A DNA stretch of 64,000 nt from Siderastrea radians (taxonomy: Eukaryota > Cnidaria > Anthozoa > Scleractinia > Rhizangiidae): positions 6,845,994-6,909,993 of the forward strand of contig OZ024891.1 in the NCBI GenBank assembly GCA_964017195.1, read 5' to 3'. Under the pieces are notes generated by a model, which was given only the letters and a program-made list of their open reading frames with translations, was not told the origin of the DNA and made no database searches. Positions 49,401-60,002 of this stretch are shown one piece after another (positions within the stretch are counted from its first letter, which is position 1; each line of letters opens with the position of its first letter). The position numbers were made by a program, and so were the translations under genes.

Positions 49401-52400
49401 ACGATGACCATGACTTTCTTGTCTCAGCAACTGAGGTACTGTCCTCCAAAAATATTAAAGTTGTCATTGTGCCAGTTGGTTTGGAAACGGATTTCAGGCA
49501 GCTTGGGTTGATAGTCAAGCGGCCACAGTCTTTGTATCCACTCGACAGTTTTGATGACATGACACCTGATGCTGCTCAGAATATTGCATCCAACATCATA
49601 AAGACAATAGGTAAGATTATTTCTAATCATTTTTTGAGGAGTATATTCCTCTTTATGTAGTTGTGTTTGTCTCTGCAAACGGACATTCATTTGTTCGCAA
49701 CCACAAAAAAAAAAACGTTTTTTTTTTTCACATTTACTCCCCCAACTACAACTTTTATGGACAAGCACTCAAGACCCAATACCACCTTCCATCAAAGATA
49801 CCACCGACTTCCGTTAAAGATGCTACCTTCCTCTACTAAAGATGTCACCTTCCTCCACCCTCCTCTACCACCCTCTACTAAAGATGTCACCTTACTGCAC
49901 CAGAGATACCACCCGCCTTCTATTCATTAAAGATACCACCTTCCTCTCCCAGATACTGGCCTCCTCCACCGTTTGCCACCAGAGATACCACCTTCCTCCA
50001 CTGGAGATACCACCTAAATACGTCAGAGAAACCACCTTCATTTACCAAAGAGACCACCTCCCTCCACTAAAGATACTGCCTTTCCCTGCCAAAGATCACC
50101 CTTCCCCACCAAAAGTGCAACCGTCGTCCTCCACCAAGATACCACGTGCACCCTCTGCCACTAAACATGTCGTTCCTTCACCAGAGTTAACACTTACCTG
50201 CTCTTAAGACATTACCTTTCTCCACCCTCCACCAGAGATACCACCTTACCCCTCCAGAAATACCAACTCCTTCCACCAAAGATTTCGTCTTCTTCCATCA
50301 GATATTCCACTTTCCTCTACCACTTTATTGACAGCAACACCTCTACAATTGTATTGTTTATCGTCATCTAGATGAAGTGGCGATGTTGGCATTGTAAAGT
50401 GATAAGACTGTTGTTTGAGAATCTGCCTCGAAGGTATTCCTTAGAGGACATATTTTCTTGTTACACAAGCAATTCGTTTTTAATTTTTGCAGTGAGTATT
50501 CTCATTCATTTTTAATATTCTTTGCTTCTGTTATTGCAGACATAGAGGCTTATGCAAAGGAAACTTTAGACAGCTTCTCTGACTCACGCATTTCTCAGGT
50601 GTCAGGTTTGTGGGAGAAGATCAGTCTTTGTTGTGATGTCATAGAGGGAGCTTGGTATTCTCTTTACGATGACCAGAAGAAGCGTACAAAACAGAAGAAA
50701 ATCAAAATGTTAATTCGAGAAAATATTGACAACTTTCATAGCACACTTGTAACAGAAAGTAAAATTTGCATTTCACTTGCTGTGTTTGGGCCACTTGGGG
50801 CTGGTAAAAGCTATTTTCTTAATTTTCTTCTTAATTCGGGCTTACCTGATGTAAACAAGGTTAAAAACGGCCCCCTTCCTTCCGCTTCTGGAGGCAGCCA
50901 GACACCTGTTCCTGTTTATGTAAAATATGGTAAGAAGGTTCAGGTATTGTTGCAAAAACATGACAAAAATGCTAGTCCTGTTGTATGGTTTCCCGAAGAG
51001 GAACTGGGTGACAACACCTTAGCACGTGTAAATAGCTTACTTAACGTGATGTTTCAAGAGAAAGAAAGTTTGAGTGCTGCAAGATGCGTCGAGCTTCAGG
51101 GACCATTTCCGATATTTCGTTATCTTAAAAAGAGAGAGATGACCAGCTCAGGCCACCTGGAGTTGGATGTTGATGTGGAATTTGTAGATGTGCCTGGATA
51201 CGGTGATGAAACCGGAAATGAGTCCATCAATGTGGAACTAAGCAAAGCTGATGTAGTGTTGTTTTTTGACAGTGGGAAATCGGGGAGACCAGTTTCAGCA
51301 GAAGATATTGCACAGATATTTCGCAGGCGTGAAGAGCTGGAGTTTACAGCACGACCAAAACTTGTTCACGTAGTTAATGACAGAGAGATGCCAGATGTAT
51401 CTTCATGTGATTTCCATGACTTGAAGAAAAAGAAGAAGGAAGATCTCAACAAAGCATGGTCAAGCTTTCTTTCCAGCAGCTCACAAGATGTGGCCAAGTC
51501 AGGTTGTTACAGAGACGTCAGAAAGAAGCTTCCTCAGCTTAACGGAGAGGCCCTTTTGGAAAAACTATCCAGCGAAAGTGACGTAGTGTATTTTCACTCA
51601 GCAAATCCTGGCTTTCTTGCATCCTTGAAGAATGTGATCAACGAACATGTTCAGAATGTAAAGATCAAACAAACGATTCACCCATTTTTACAAAGTGTCC
51701 ACTGGGCTGCAAAAAAGCTCAAAACAAGAATTGAGAGTGGCCTCCGCACCGAGAAAAGAAAGAGGAAACCTGTCGGGGTTAAGTCAGGAGAAGCAACTTT
51801 TGAAATGCTCTGTAATAAGAATCATGAAAGTGATCTTATCACATCCTTTATAGACCAAACACGCATACCATTGGAAGCAGATATTAAGGGCGTGTATCGC
51901 TTCTTGTACAACGATTTTCTGTGTTCTAGTGACACGTTGACTTTTCTTCTAAATTCTCTGAGAGGTTCTCTTGAGAACTTCACTATCAAACTTGTCAATG
52001 CTTTCATGAATTCCAACTGGAGTGTACTGCAGGATATCCCTTCGGATGTCATAGAATTAGTTGAAATGTTGTGCAAAACTAGAGTCCAACAGTTTTGTGC
52101 AAACACTGCACCAACGTACTTGCTTCATGTTGTCGGGAAGAACCGAAACCCGTTTGGCACAGCAGAAAAGAAGCGTTGGTCAAATGCCAGTGCCGAAGAA
52201 AAGAAAAGCCTATGCAACGAATTTCTTCATGTTCTTCTGCAGCGGACCGAATTTTTCCTTGTGAAAGAAATTCGTGACCAGCTGTATAAGAAATCTCATT
52301 TTCACTTAATCAAGCAACTCAAGGAAGTCGTCACAGAACTGCTTGCAGTTAGATCGTTTGATGATGCTTGCAGGACGGAATCTTTAAAATTGTGGCGCAC

Positions 52401-54165
52401 GAATTTGCAGGTGGTGATTGAGTTTTGCACCAGTTCCATTCGCGAGATTAACCCTCATCCAAGCCTGGATGTCCAAGCTGATATGTCTCTTCCAGAACAA
52501 ATGGTAAATGCTCACGAAGACGAAAGGATAACTTCAGAGTCCAGTCAGGAAAAAATCGTCAACGAGATGAAAGAACTCCTGCTGAAGCCTGGCACTAAGG
52601 GAGCTGATGTTATTTACAAATTGGAGACGAAGTTGAGGTTGAAGCATGGAGATTTAAAACTTCCACAGTCACAGAGTGAAGATCAACTTCTGTGGGCAAA
52701 GGCTCTTGTTACTGTTCTGGGTGACAAGGATCCTTTTAATATCCAACATGAATCAAGTTTAGTCAACGGCCAACGTGGCAAGGTGGAGACACTACTTAGT
52801 ATTGCCCGCGAACGTTTGTTTGCTCACCAGAAGTCTTCTGTTTCCTTTAAAATTCTCAAGGAGCAGTCGCTACCCGAAAATGAAGTTCACGTAAGGACAA
52901 ATACGCAAGAAAAATGTCTCGAAGTACTGGTCTCCGCAAAGACGTCTGACAGGCTTGACGCCATTCGTAAAGAATGTAATGATCCTTCACAGCATCTGGC
53001 ACCAATATTTATCCCGACAATCCGGCCTGGTCCAACTCCAGACATTCGAGGAAATTACTTTCTCGAAGACGATCCCTGGAGTAGAAGCAGCATAGTGGAA
53101 GAGGAAGGTGAAGGAATAGATGAAGTGACAGTGCAAAACAGTCAGAACAGTGGTTTAAACATTTTTCTTGTTGTAGAGCCACAACACTTACGCACTCTCC
53201 AAACAACTGTTGATAGACTCCGGCATCCAAAGACCAGCGACGTCAACTTAACGTACGTTGTTTTACCTCAGAATGGACGAGGAATTGGAGTAACGAGGGC
53301 AGTTATCAAAATCTTAGCAGAGTGCTTCGACTTTTCTCTCTACTGGACCATAGATGATGACATCCAGTTCATGTATCAGTTTGATGGAAATGATCGCAGG
53401 TGGCGTAAGTGTTCACTAACCAGGGGCCTCTTGTTTGGTCAGCGTGTATTTCAAACATGCCGGAAGAAGGCCGTGAAAGAATTGTCAGTTGAGGAAAGAG
53501 ACGAGCTTCTTGATGCCGTTATATCTGATTGGCCAAGTTTTGCCAAGAAGACAACGAGAGCTGCGCGTAGACTTCTGATAGATGGCAAATCTTTTGCTGA
53601 GGTCCTGAAGAACCCAAGCATTTTGCATTCTCCGTTCACAAACATCCCAGACGACTGTGGTGGGGATGCCCAAAAAGAAGAACAATTGAAAGTCTGTGAA
53701 CGAGACTTCGTTGACAAAGTCAAGGTTGGCCTATTTAAAGACACAATTAATCACATAGCTGGCGTTTCTATTGCCCATGAGTCAACTAAGAAGTCTGATT
53801 TTATGAGTAAGTATCCAACCGCTGATTATATGCAGTGTGAACAGCGATCCCAAGTTGTCCTAAACAATGCTGATGCACTGAAGGGAAGGAACTTTGTTAC
53901 CGATGAAATGATTTTCAATGAGGAGGAATTTCAAATTCATGATGAAGCCAAACGCGATGCGCCTCACTGGGGAATTAGGGGCAGCGAAAAGTCATTCTGT
54001 CGTGCTCTCTCTGTCAGTGGTGTGATTAGCTATCGAGTGATTCGAGTCATTTTCAGCCAAAAGAAGCTGAGCAATATCTTTGACAGTGTAGGCACGTCTC
54101 ACTTCCCATCTATTTCAAATCACAGATCTGGGGACGAGGATGATGAACTGACTATGTTGACGTGA
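46406..54165 (+). CDS. vWA domain - dynamin-like GTPase - putative glycosyltransferase fusion protein (5 exons, ~1,489 residues)
   Basis: Exons 46406-46460, 47471-47596, 48349-48429, 49029-49610 and 50540-54165 join in frame with GT-AG borders. Residues 1-87 are Ser-rich and low in order. Exon 4 (88-281) is a von Willebrand A domain with a complete MIDAS start (DYSSS, 102-106). Exon 5 opens with a helical linker, then a dynamin-like GTPase: P-loop GPLGAGKS (365-372) and DVPGYGD (498-504) as G3; VVNDRE is a weak G4. After a long helical region, from about 1154, comes FLVVEPQHLRTL, VVLPQNGRGIGVTRAVIKI and YWTIDDDIQF (DDD 1220-1222), and later GIRGSEKSFCRAL. This resembles the GT-A-type TAGT domain of GREB1. 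No signal peptide or membrane span is seen, so it should be cytosolic. Role unknown; membrane remodelling or defence with protein or nucleotide glycosylation is speculative. A paralogue starts at 61862. Confidence 0.85.
46640..46713 (-). tRNA. tRNA-like sequence (Asp-type GTC anticodon loop), probably pseudogene or SINE head
   Basis: On the minus strand an A box (TAGCTCAGTGG) and a B box (GGTTCAACTCC) are both good matches, with a D arm GCTC...GGGC, a CTGTCAC anticodon loop and a T arm ATGGG-TTCAACT-CCCAT. The acceptor stem (CCCCCCA with TTGGAGG) has mismatches and the anticodon stem does not pair. It is therefore more likely a tRNA pseudogene or tRNA-derived SINE fragment than a working tRNA. 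It lies in intron 1 of the fusion gene and next to a MITE. Confidence 0.45.
46719..46968. mobile_element. Intronic MITE, GTTGwTCAAAGC...GGATTA family
   Basis: GGTTGTTTGAAAGCTGATTA at the left end and TGGGTTAGCTTTATCCCACT with TTTGATCAACTGG at the right end are diverged inverted repeats. A relative is seen at 18784-18830. It directly abuts the tRNA-like sequence. Confidence 0.6.
47198..47412. mobile_element. Intronic MITE with GGGGGGCTACCCC ends
   Basis: GGGGGCTACCCCCGGGGATTT on the left is mirrored by AATTTCCCAGGGGTAGCCCC on the right. About 210 bp, noncoding, in intron 1 of the fusion gene. Confidence 0.7.
49780..50325. repeat. Degenerate ~21-bp minisatellite in intron 4 of the fusion gene
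   Basis: Imperfect copies of a unit like AAAGATACCACCTTCCTCCAC run for about 550 bp between the vWA exon and the GTPase exon. The strand is pyrimidine-rich, so frames stay open (a 121-codon frame of DTTFL/HLPP motifs at 49842-50207). Exons 4 and 5 already join in phase without it, so coding use is not needed to explain the gene. Confidence 0.8.
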
Positions 54166-55006
54166 ACGACAACTGTTAAAGAAGTAGTACACTAATGGAT
54201 AACTAGCTCGTACACAAAGTTTGCATGAGTGCTCTCTTTAACATTTGCTGTAGGTTGGTGGTTCACAGCGAAAGAAAGATGCGCCAGTACAAGCTTGCCT
54301 GGTTTTCGTTAGCATGTGGTTTAACCATTCCATGTTCGTATTGTACTGCAATTTGTCCCTTTATGGGTGAAACGAACTGAGACAAGGACGATAGCGTAGT
54401 CGTGAAGGAAATCTGTCTTTTGATTCTCAAACATTCTGGTTGTTTGTTGTATTTTGAAATATACTGAGTGAAGGACATGTTAAAGTCTGCCAGTAAGTCT
54501 TTATATTTCGATTCTTCTGTCAGAGAAATCGTTTCTGTGGAGAAGAGCCCAATGTTGTTAATTTGTTAAGGAAAGGAATAAGTTCAAAATTTAATATTCG
54601 GTACGTTTTTCTAGCTTCCTTTTAACTTTTCTTGTTGGGTGCTGGCCCTTCGGTGCAATTACTACGTTTTGTTTCTTTCCTCATTTGCGTATTCAAAAGG
54701 TAATGTTAGCAGACGATGGAACAGTTAAACCCAGTTGTTCTTGAAATTTCCATGTACACTCATTGTTACAGGGGAATGGAAAATGCTTGAATGTATGCAG
54801 AATAGGAAAATGCAAACGCTTATTGTTGCATTCGTAGCTCATACTTTTGGGGAAAATTTACTAATCACTAGTGGCCCAACACTGAACAATAGGTAGGCTA
54901 AGGAAGCAAAAAGGACTTAGCCACCCGACCAGTGATGCAGGAAACACTGTCAATTCCACCTAAGCATAATAATCACTGTGATGAGACTTGATGTTAGTTA
55001 AGGAAC
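54166..55006. other. 3' flank of the fusion gene
   Basis: Presumed 3' UTR followed by intergenic sequence. No further gene or element was recognised before the MITE at 55007. Confidence 0.5.
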
Positions 55007-55272
55007 ACAGTAGTTTTCAAAGAGTTATTTAACTCCAAAAATATAGATGGAATTTTAGGTTCCAAAACTTTAACTTCAAATCTGGAGTTGAAATAACTTC
55101 TGGCCCCAAATAGAGTTATGTTTACTCTTTATGGAGTGAAGTTAACTCTACTGCCACAGTAAACATCTCCATTTTGCGAGTTAAGATAACTATCAAAGTG
55201 AAGTAACTCTACCGTCAGGAGTTAACGTAACTCCACTTGAGGGATTGTTTCAACTCTTTGAAAATTACTGTG
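55007..55272. mobile_element. MITE with ACAGTArTTTTCAAAGAGTT ends and GTTAACTCC-type interior
   Basis: ACAGTAGTTTTCAAAGAGTT at the left end is the near-exact inverse of AACTCTTTGAAAATTACTGT at the right end. The 266-bp body is made of short motifs (AACTCCA, GAGTTAA, GTTAACTC) in both orientations, so the whole unit can fold. Confidence 0.85.
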
Positions 55273-55441
55273 AAGCATGTGCATTGTATAAGTGGATGAA
55301 TCCAACTTAATAGTAGAGACGTACTGAAGTAAAATAGTTATTTACCTAAGGTTGTGGAGATTTTGTTTATTTTTTAATGTTGAATCTTTTTATGGATATA
55401 TACGATAAACATTGCTGCAAGAACAAAAGAAGGGTAAAAAG

Positions 55442-55559
55442 TTAGGCGTAGCTCAAACGTTGAACTTTACATGTGCCGAACCTGATGCAAGTTAGCAAAA
55501 GCGATTGTTTTGCATTAGGTTCGGCACATGTAAAGGTCGACGTTTAAATTAGGCCTTAG
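55442..55559. mobile_element. Foldback element with ~48-bp arms
   Basis: CTTTACATGTGCCGAACCTG and, after a short loop, AGGTTCGGCACATGTAAAG pair. The outer segments (CAAACGTTGAAC against GTCGACGTTTAAAT) extend the arms. Confidence 0.8.
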
Positions 55560-56129
55560 AGTGTGATCACATGAAAAAACCCAAAATACAAACACAAACG
55601 GGCAGAATATTGTACTTAATTAAAATGTAGGTGCTGCTGTCATCTTTTGTACTGTATGGTTACGTTTTCTAATAGATATGAACAGAAGCGTGATATGAAT
55701 ATGAAATCAAAGCTCATAAAAATAATGTAAGTTTCTTAAGCAGAGAAATAATGACCAAACAAAAGGAAAACGGAAAGGGTTATCGACCTAGAAGAAAGAG
55801 CGAAAAGACAAAAAGGTCGTGATAGTTTACATCAAAGGTAGTTGTTTCTCCCAGTTTTTGTTTCCTGAGGATTTCTTTGATAGATTCGTTTTATTTGCTT
55901 TACTAACGACATTATAAGTAATGGTGTTAGTATAACTAACGTTTATATTGTCACTTAGAACAGAGAGAAATTAGCATTGAAAATGCTTCACTTTCTACAC
56001 CGGTCTGTTTCGATGTGGTTGTATGATGGTTTTATTTTTTAATAAAGTAAAATTTCAAAAGATGCCAGAGTGGATGCATAGGCTTACTTAGCAGGCTTCT
56101 TCTTTAACCCAAACTTTCAGTGGAAACTA

Positions 56130-56345
56130 AAAACTGTTAGAGTTAAAGAAGGGTTTAAATAATCTTCCCTTTTCGTTAATCCGTTTTCATAAAAAGTTTA
56201 CTCGGGTTGTTCAGGGTGTAAAAAATTTGGATTCATTTTTTCAGGGTTGTTTTCAGCTAGCACGGAAAATCTGAACAACCAGAATAAACTTTTTATGAAA
56301 ACGGATTAACGATAAAGGAAGATTATTGTTTAACTTTAACAGTTC
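56130..56345. mobile_element. Foldback element with ~80-bp arms
   Basis: Left arm AACTGTTAGAGTTAAA ... TCGTTAATCCGTTTTCATAA is mirrored by TTATGAAAACGGATTAACGA ... TTTAACTTTAACAGTT. The loop also contains GGGTTGTTCAG and CTGAACAACC as an inner inverted pair. Confidence 0.85.
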
Positions 56346-56513
56346 GCTCAAGTAGGAACCGCACAATCCGAAACTAGATCCGCATGTGGATCGTTCAGAT
56401 TCCAATTTGAGATTGAATCCTTCAGATTGCAAATCTGAGATTGAATCGTTTAGGACTTTCATCATTTTACAATGCAGTAAAAATGCCAAGCGTTTTATAA
56501 AATTGCGTAAAAA

Positions 56514-57018
56514 CCGTAAAATCCCGATTGTAAGCCCCCGCCCCCGTTTATAAGCCCATCCACACGCAAACAAAAAATTTTCCGGTTATAAGCTCCCCCC
56601 CCCCCCCCTCACCGCCTTTTTGTTTCCCAGATCAAGTAGACTGCGGAAAAATATACATCTTTTTTACTTTATCGTCAATTTCCATTAAAGTAACCGTTTT
56701 AAATGTTAAGTGTCCAGCAGTTATTAACAGCCGACATGCCGACAGGGCATCTAGACAAGACTTCAACTTTATCCAACGTCACAGGGCATTACATTTGTGT
56801 ACCGCCGGTATCTTCCATTATGAGGACGCTCCATGCAAAAACCTCTGCCTTGCATATACTGCTGCATGTTTTTGGGTAGCCTCAGCTTATTTCTTATTAG
56901 CTCATTCCGAAACGTTTTTTAAATATGTTTATAAGCCTTCTTGGATATAAGCTCCCCCCCCCCCCACCAAACGAATTTGTGTCAGAAGCTCAGGGCTTAT
57001 AATCAGGATTTTACGGTA
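56514..57018. mobile_element. MITE with CCGTAAAATCCyGATTrTAAGC ends and TTATAAGC motifs
   Basis: ACCGTAAAATCCCGATTGTA at the left and TTATAATCAGGATTTTACGG at the right are inverted. TTATAAGCYCCCCCC-type segments are repeated inside both ends. About 500 bp, without coding capacity. Confidence 0.75.
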
Positions 57019-57487
57019 TTTGTGTGCCTACTTGTCGAGAAGGTGATCCCCAACTGACCGACACCCAGGGTTAAAGGTTTCCTTTGAATGAATCTTTTGA
57101 ATGAATATTTTGTGGAAGTCTATATAAGCTTGTTTTTATTGCTAAATGTTTTGACGTGTAGAGGGGTCTGTAGATTCTAGCGTTTTTGTTGCCTGTTTAT
57201 ATGACCTAGATTTCAAATGGGTGAATTGAATCAAAAGGGCTTACTTCATGTAATGTGACCTTTTCATAACCAAATCCCGGGCTAAATGAATTCATTATCG
57301 TGCGTGTATTTTACTCTGGGAATATCCCAGCGTATGTTGATCCGTACTAATGTCCAAAACCCTCTTGAAAATTGTTGCGTACAACAATCGGTCGCGCCAC
57401 CGTTTTTCACAGGGTCCTTAGGGTCGATTAAGAATAAAACACAAACAGCGGTGACAAACATTGTGAATAAACGCATTTTTATAAACT

Positions 57488-57527
57488 TGACGTTTCGTAT
57501 GCTAGTCAACATACATTTTCAATCAGT
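57488..57527 (-). ncRNA. Degenerate hammerhead-ribozyme-like motif in the Penelope fragment
   Basis: On the minus strand: CTGATTGAAAAT, then a stem GTATG / CATAC closed by a TTGACTAG loop, then GAAACGTC. The order CTGA(TG) - stem II - GAAAC-GTC is that of the hammerhead core found in Penelope-like element termini. CTGATTG instead of CTGATGA makes activity doubtful. Confidence 0.4.
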
Positions 57528-57900
57528 AATTTAATACTTCGGACTGTCCGTCCTGAGAAGCTGCAGCTAAAAAAGCAACAGCTTCTCACTGCTAACGTTA
57601 ACATTGAAAGATGGTTGTAGTTCTTGAATCAGCAAAGTCTCCTTTATTTTACAATGAAAGTAAAGTCCGTTTTGCCGGACGCTAAAATGTCAAAATGATC
57701 CCATATAATGTTGTGACCAGTGGTTTTCATATGATCAGCTATAGCTGATGTGTGGTCACATTTGGAGAGGGCCTTGAAATGTTCAGTTTTTCTGTCATGA
57801 AGTCTTCGTTTTGTCTTGCCTATATAGAATTCATTGCAATCCCAGCAGCCAGCTTTGTAGATAATTCTAGACATTTGAGAGGGGTCAGGCGATCCTTGTA

Positions 57901-58385
57901 ATGCGCCGATCAATTCGAAACTTCAACATCCCCCCCGGGGCATACCCCGGGCATTTGACTGTGCATCGTGCTCGGGGAGGGGGGAATTTGAACGTTGTGT
58001 TTGAAGGGTGGGGAATTTGAACCGGATTTATCTCTTGTTCTAACGTATTGCGCCCGTGAGTTTTTTTCGGTTTTTGCAGGGTTTGACGGATTTACAAGAC
58101 AGACTTTCGCCTTTTTTAGTGAATAACTCTTTTGAAAGGGTCTTTAAAAAAAGTTTGAAGGTGTCATTACGGCCGTATCTCTCTCTAAAAGGTTGTAAAG
58201 TGTTTGATTAAAGATGAAATTTGCTTTGAGGAGAGGTAGTTCAGTGCTAAATTGGTGGGGCATTTGAACGGCTTTTTTGCCCCGAGGGAAGGGAATTTGA
58301 ACAAGCCAATCTTGAAAAGTTGAAATGCCCGGGGGGTTGCCCGGGGGGTGGGGGGATGTTGAACTTTCGAATTGATCGGCGCATA
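57901..58385. mobile_element. MITE of 485 bp, CTTCAACATCCCCC family, copy nested in the Penelope fragment
   Basis: Ends ATGCGCCGATCAATTCGAAA and TTTCGAATTGATCGGCGCAT are exact inverted repeats at the extremities. The interior is shared with 29631-30107 (GCATTTGACTGTGCATCGTG, GGGGAATTTGAACCGGATTT). It interrupts the Penelope reading frame, so it inserted later. Confidence 0.85.
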
Positions 58386-59304
58386 AGGAAAGTAGGATTT
58401 GATGCGGCGATTGTTCTGAAAAATATTAAACCTTGAGGTTGATACAAGAGTAGAATTTGCATACACAGGATTTGACAGTTCCCAAGAAAGACACCATTAT
58501 CCTGTTACCTTACTTGGGTCTTCACAGCAATCAAGTCGCTAAACGTTTGAAATCCTGTGTCTACAAATTCTACCAGGAGCCATATGGCTCCTGATTCTAC
58601 TCTTGTAGCAACCTAAGTTTATTTTCGAGGCGCATTGCATGATGGGACGTTTAACGAAAGCGCGCCTGTTGTCGTCGTGACGCATAGCATGTTGTCTGCA
58701 GTTGCTGCGTCGAAGGTAGTGTACTTTTTTTCGATGGTTGATTTCTTCAATTTAAAGCCCGTGTCTCTCCAAAGGAAGGTAAATTGTTGGACCCCACAAG
58801 ATTGAAAAATTGAAAAATTCTGCTGGAGGCAGATTTCAGTTTATAAATTTCTGCAGGTGGGATGCTAGGGTTAATTGTTTAGCTATTGTTTGTCACAGCG
58901 TAAGTCAAATTGCAGGCTTTCTTTCTCGAAGTTGAGCATTTTATCTTCGAAACTGAAAGATTTTTCATTCACAGGCGTAAAGTAGTTTTGTTTTTATTAC
59001 GAAGCTCGGGATTGTATCGGTAGTTTCTTCTGCTGACCAGCTCGATTCAAACTCGAGAAGAAAATTAAAGCTCTTTGCTTTCAGCCATTTTCCCGCCACT
59101 TTTAGTTTAGTCACGGACCCCTGGTTTAGGCGTAAAGTTGTGTAAAAAAGTATTGTCGTACATCTTACCTTCACACACTAAGGGCCTGTTTACAAGGAAG
59201 TAGGATAAGCCCAGTGCTAGGGTTACCCCAGCAGCCAAGGCAAAGTTAATTTAGTTTAAAATTAATAACAAAAGGTACTTTGTATGGGGACTTTTTTATG
59301 TGTA

Positions 59305-59960
59305 TTAAGGTGATTCCGTCGAAAAAGAAGTTGTAATGAGAATGTGTTGAAACTTTGCACAGTTATTATTTTAACCTCCTACATTAAAAAAGTAAGATAA
59401 AGGGGGGGGGGGGGGTCACCGTGCCTGATTTCACACCACAGGGCTGTAGTATATAGGTAATTTGCTAACTTTCGACAGCAATATTAAAAAACTTATCCTT
59501 GTACCAAAGACACCCAACACTTTAACAAAGTTATTACTAGCAATGAAGTATAAGCATTATTCTTATGGGACAACGACAACATTACAGTAAAATGTCTTAA
59601 AATTGCCGTGAAAATGAAACTAGTGAAATTAAATGGGCAAATCGAGCGTCTGCGCGGTTCCAGTGAAACGCCTAAAATCTGACTGTAACAGTGAATTAAC
59701 CGGAATATTTCAAAATTGAATGAAAAATTCTTGAAATTTGAATATATCATGTAAATTCGTATTTTACTTAAATAGATGGAATAAAAAAGTGGGGTCACCG
59801 AGTTCGTTTAGGAGAAAACGACCATTTATTTCTCTGAACAGCTGAGCTTTCATAGAAAACCTATCAAGTTCCGGACGCGCCCGCGCTCGTGCGTGCGCAA
59901 ATCAGGCAAAAAATGATGGGCAGAAAGGATGCGCAATGCAATTGAATGGAATCACCTTAA
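59305..59960. mobile_element. TTAA-bordered MITE with GGTGATTCC ends
   Basis: TTAA-GGTGATTCCGT on the left and GGAATCACC-TTAA on the right define a 656-bp unit with a short inverted end and TTAA at both borders. The interior holds a 14-base G run (59403-59416). No coding frame. Confidence 0.65.
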
Positions 59961-60002
59961 GCTCACTGGCACCCCACCTGTTGAGGACTGTTCTTTCACT
60001 CT

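Larger units (their letters stand above)
57280..58490 (-). mobile_element. Fragment of a Penelope-like retroelement (GIY-YIG end), split by a MITE
   Basis: On the minus strand RIIYKAGCWDCNEFYIGKTK, followed by RRLHDRKTEHFKAL, SAIADHMKTTGHN and DHFDILASGKTD (about 57885-57650), is the GIY-YIG endonuclease end of a Penelope-like element. It has the YIGKT block and following Arg, and a C-terminal ETLLIQEL continuing to about 57610. Upstream coding (FQNNRRIKSYFPY, about 58430-58388) is separated from it by the 485-bp MITE at 57901-58385. No reverse transcriptase core is present, so the element is truncated and dead. A hammerhead-like motif lies in its 3' part. Confidence 0.75.

Noticed and set aside
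49842..50207. 121-codon frame in intron 4 of the fusion gene
   Set aside because: It is the open frame of a pyrimidine-rich minisatellite; flanking exons join in phase without it.
49780..50325. Regular spacing suggesting a CRISPR-like array
   Set aside because: Units are contiguous and degenerate with no unique spacers, and the context is a eukaryotic intron.
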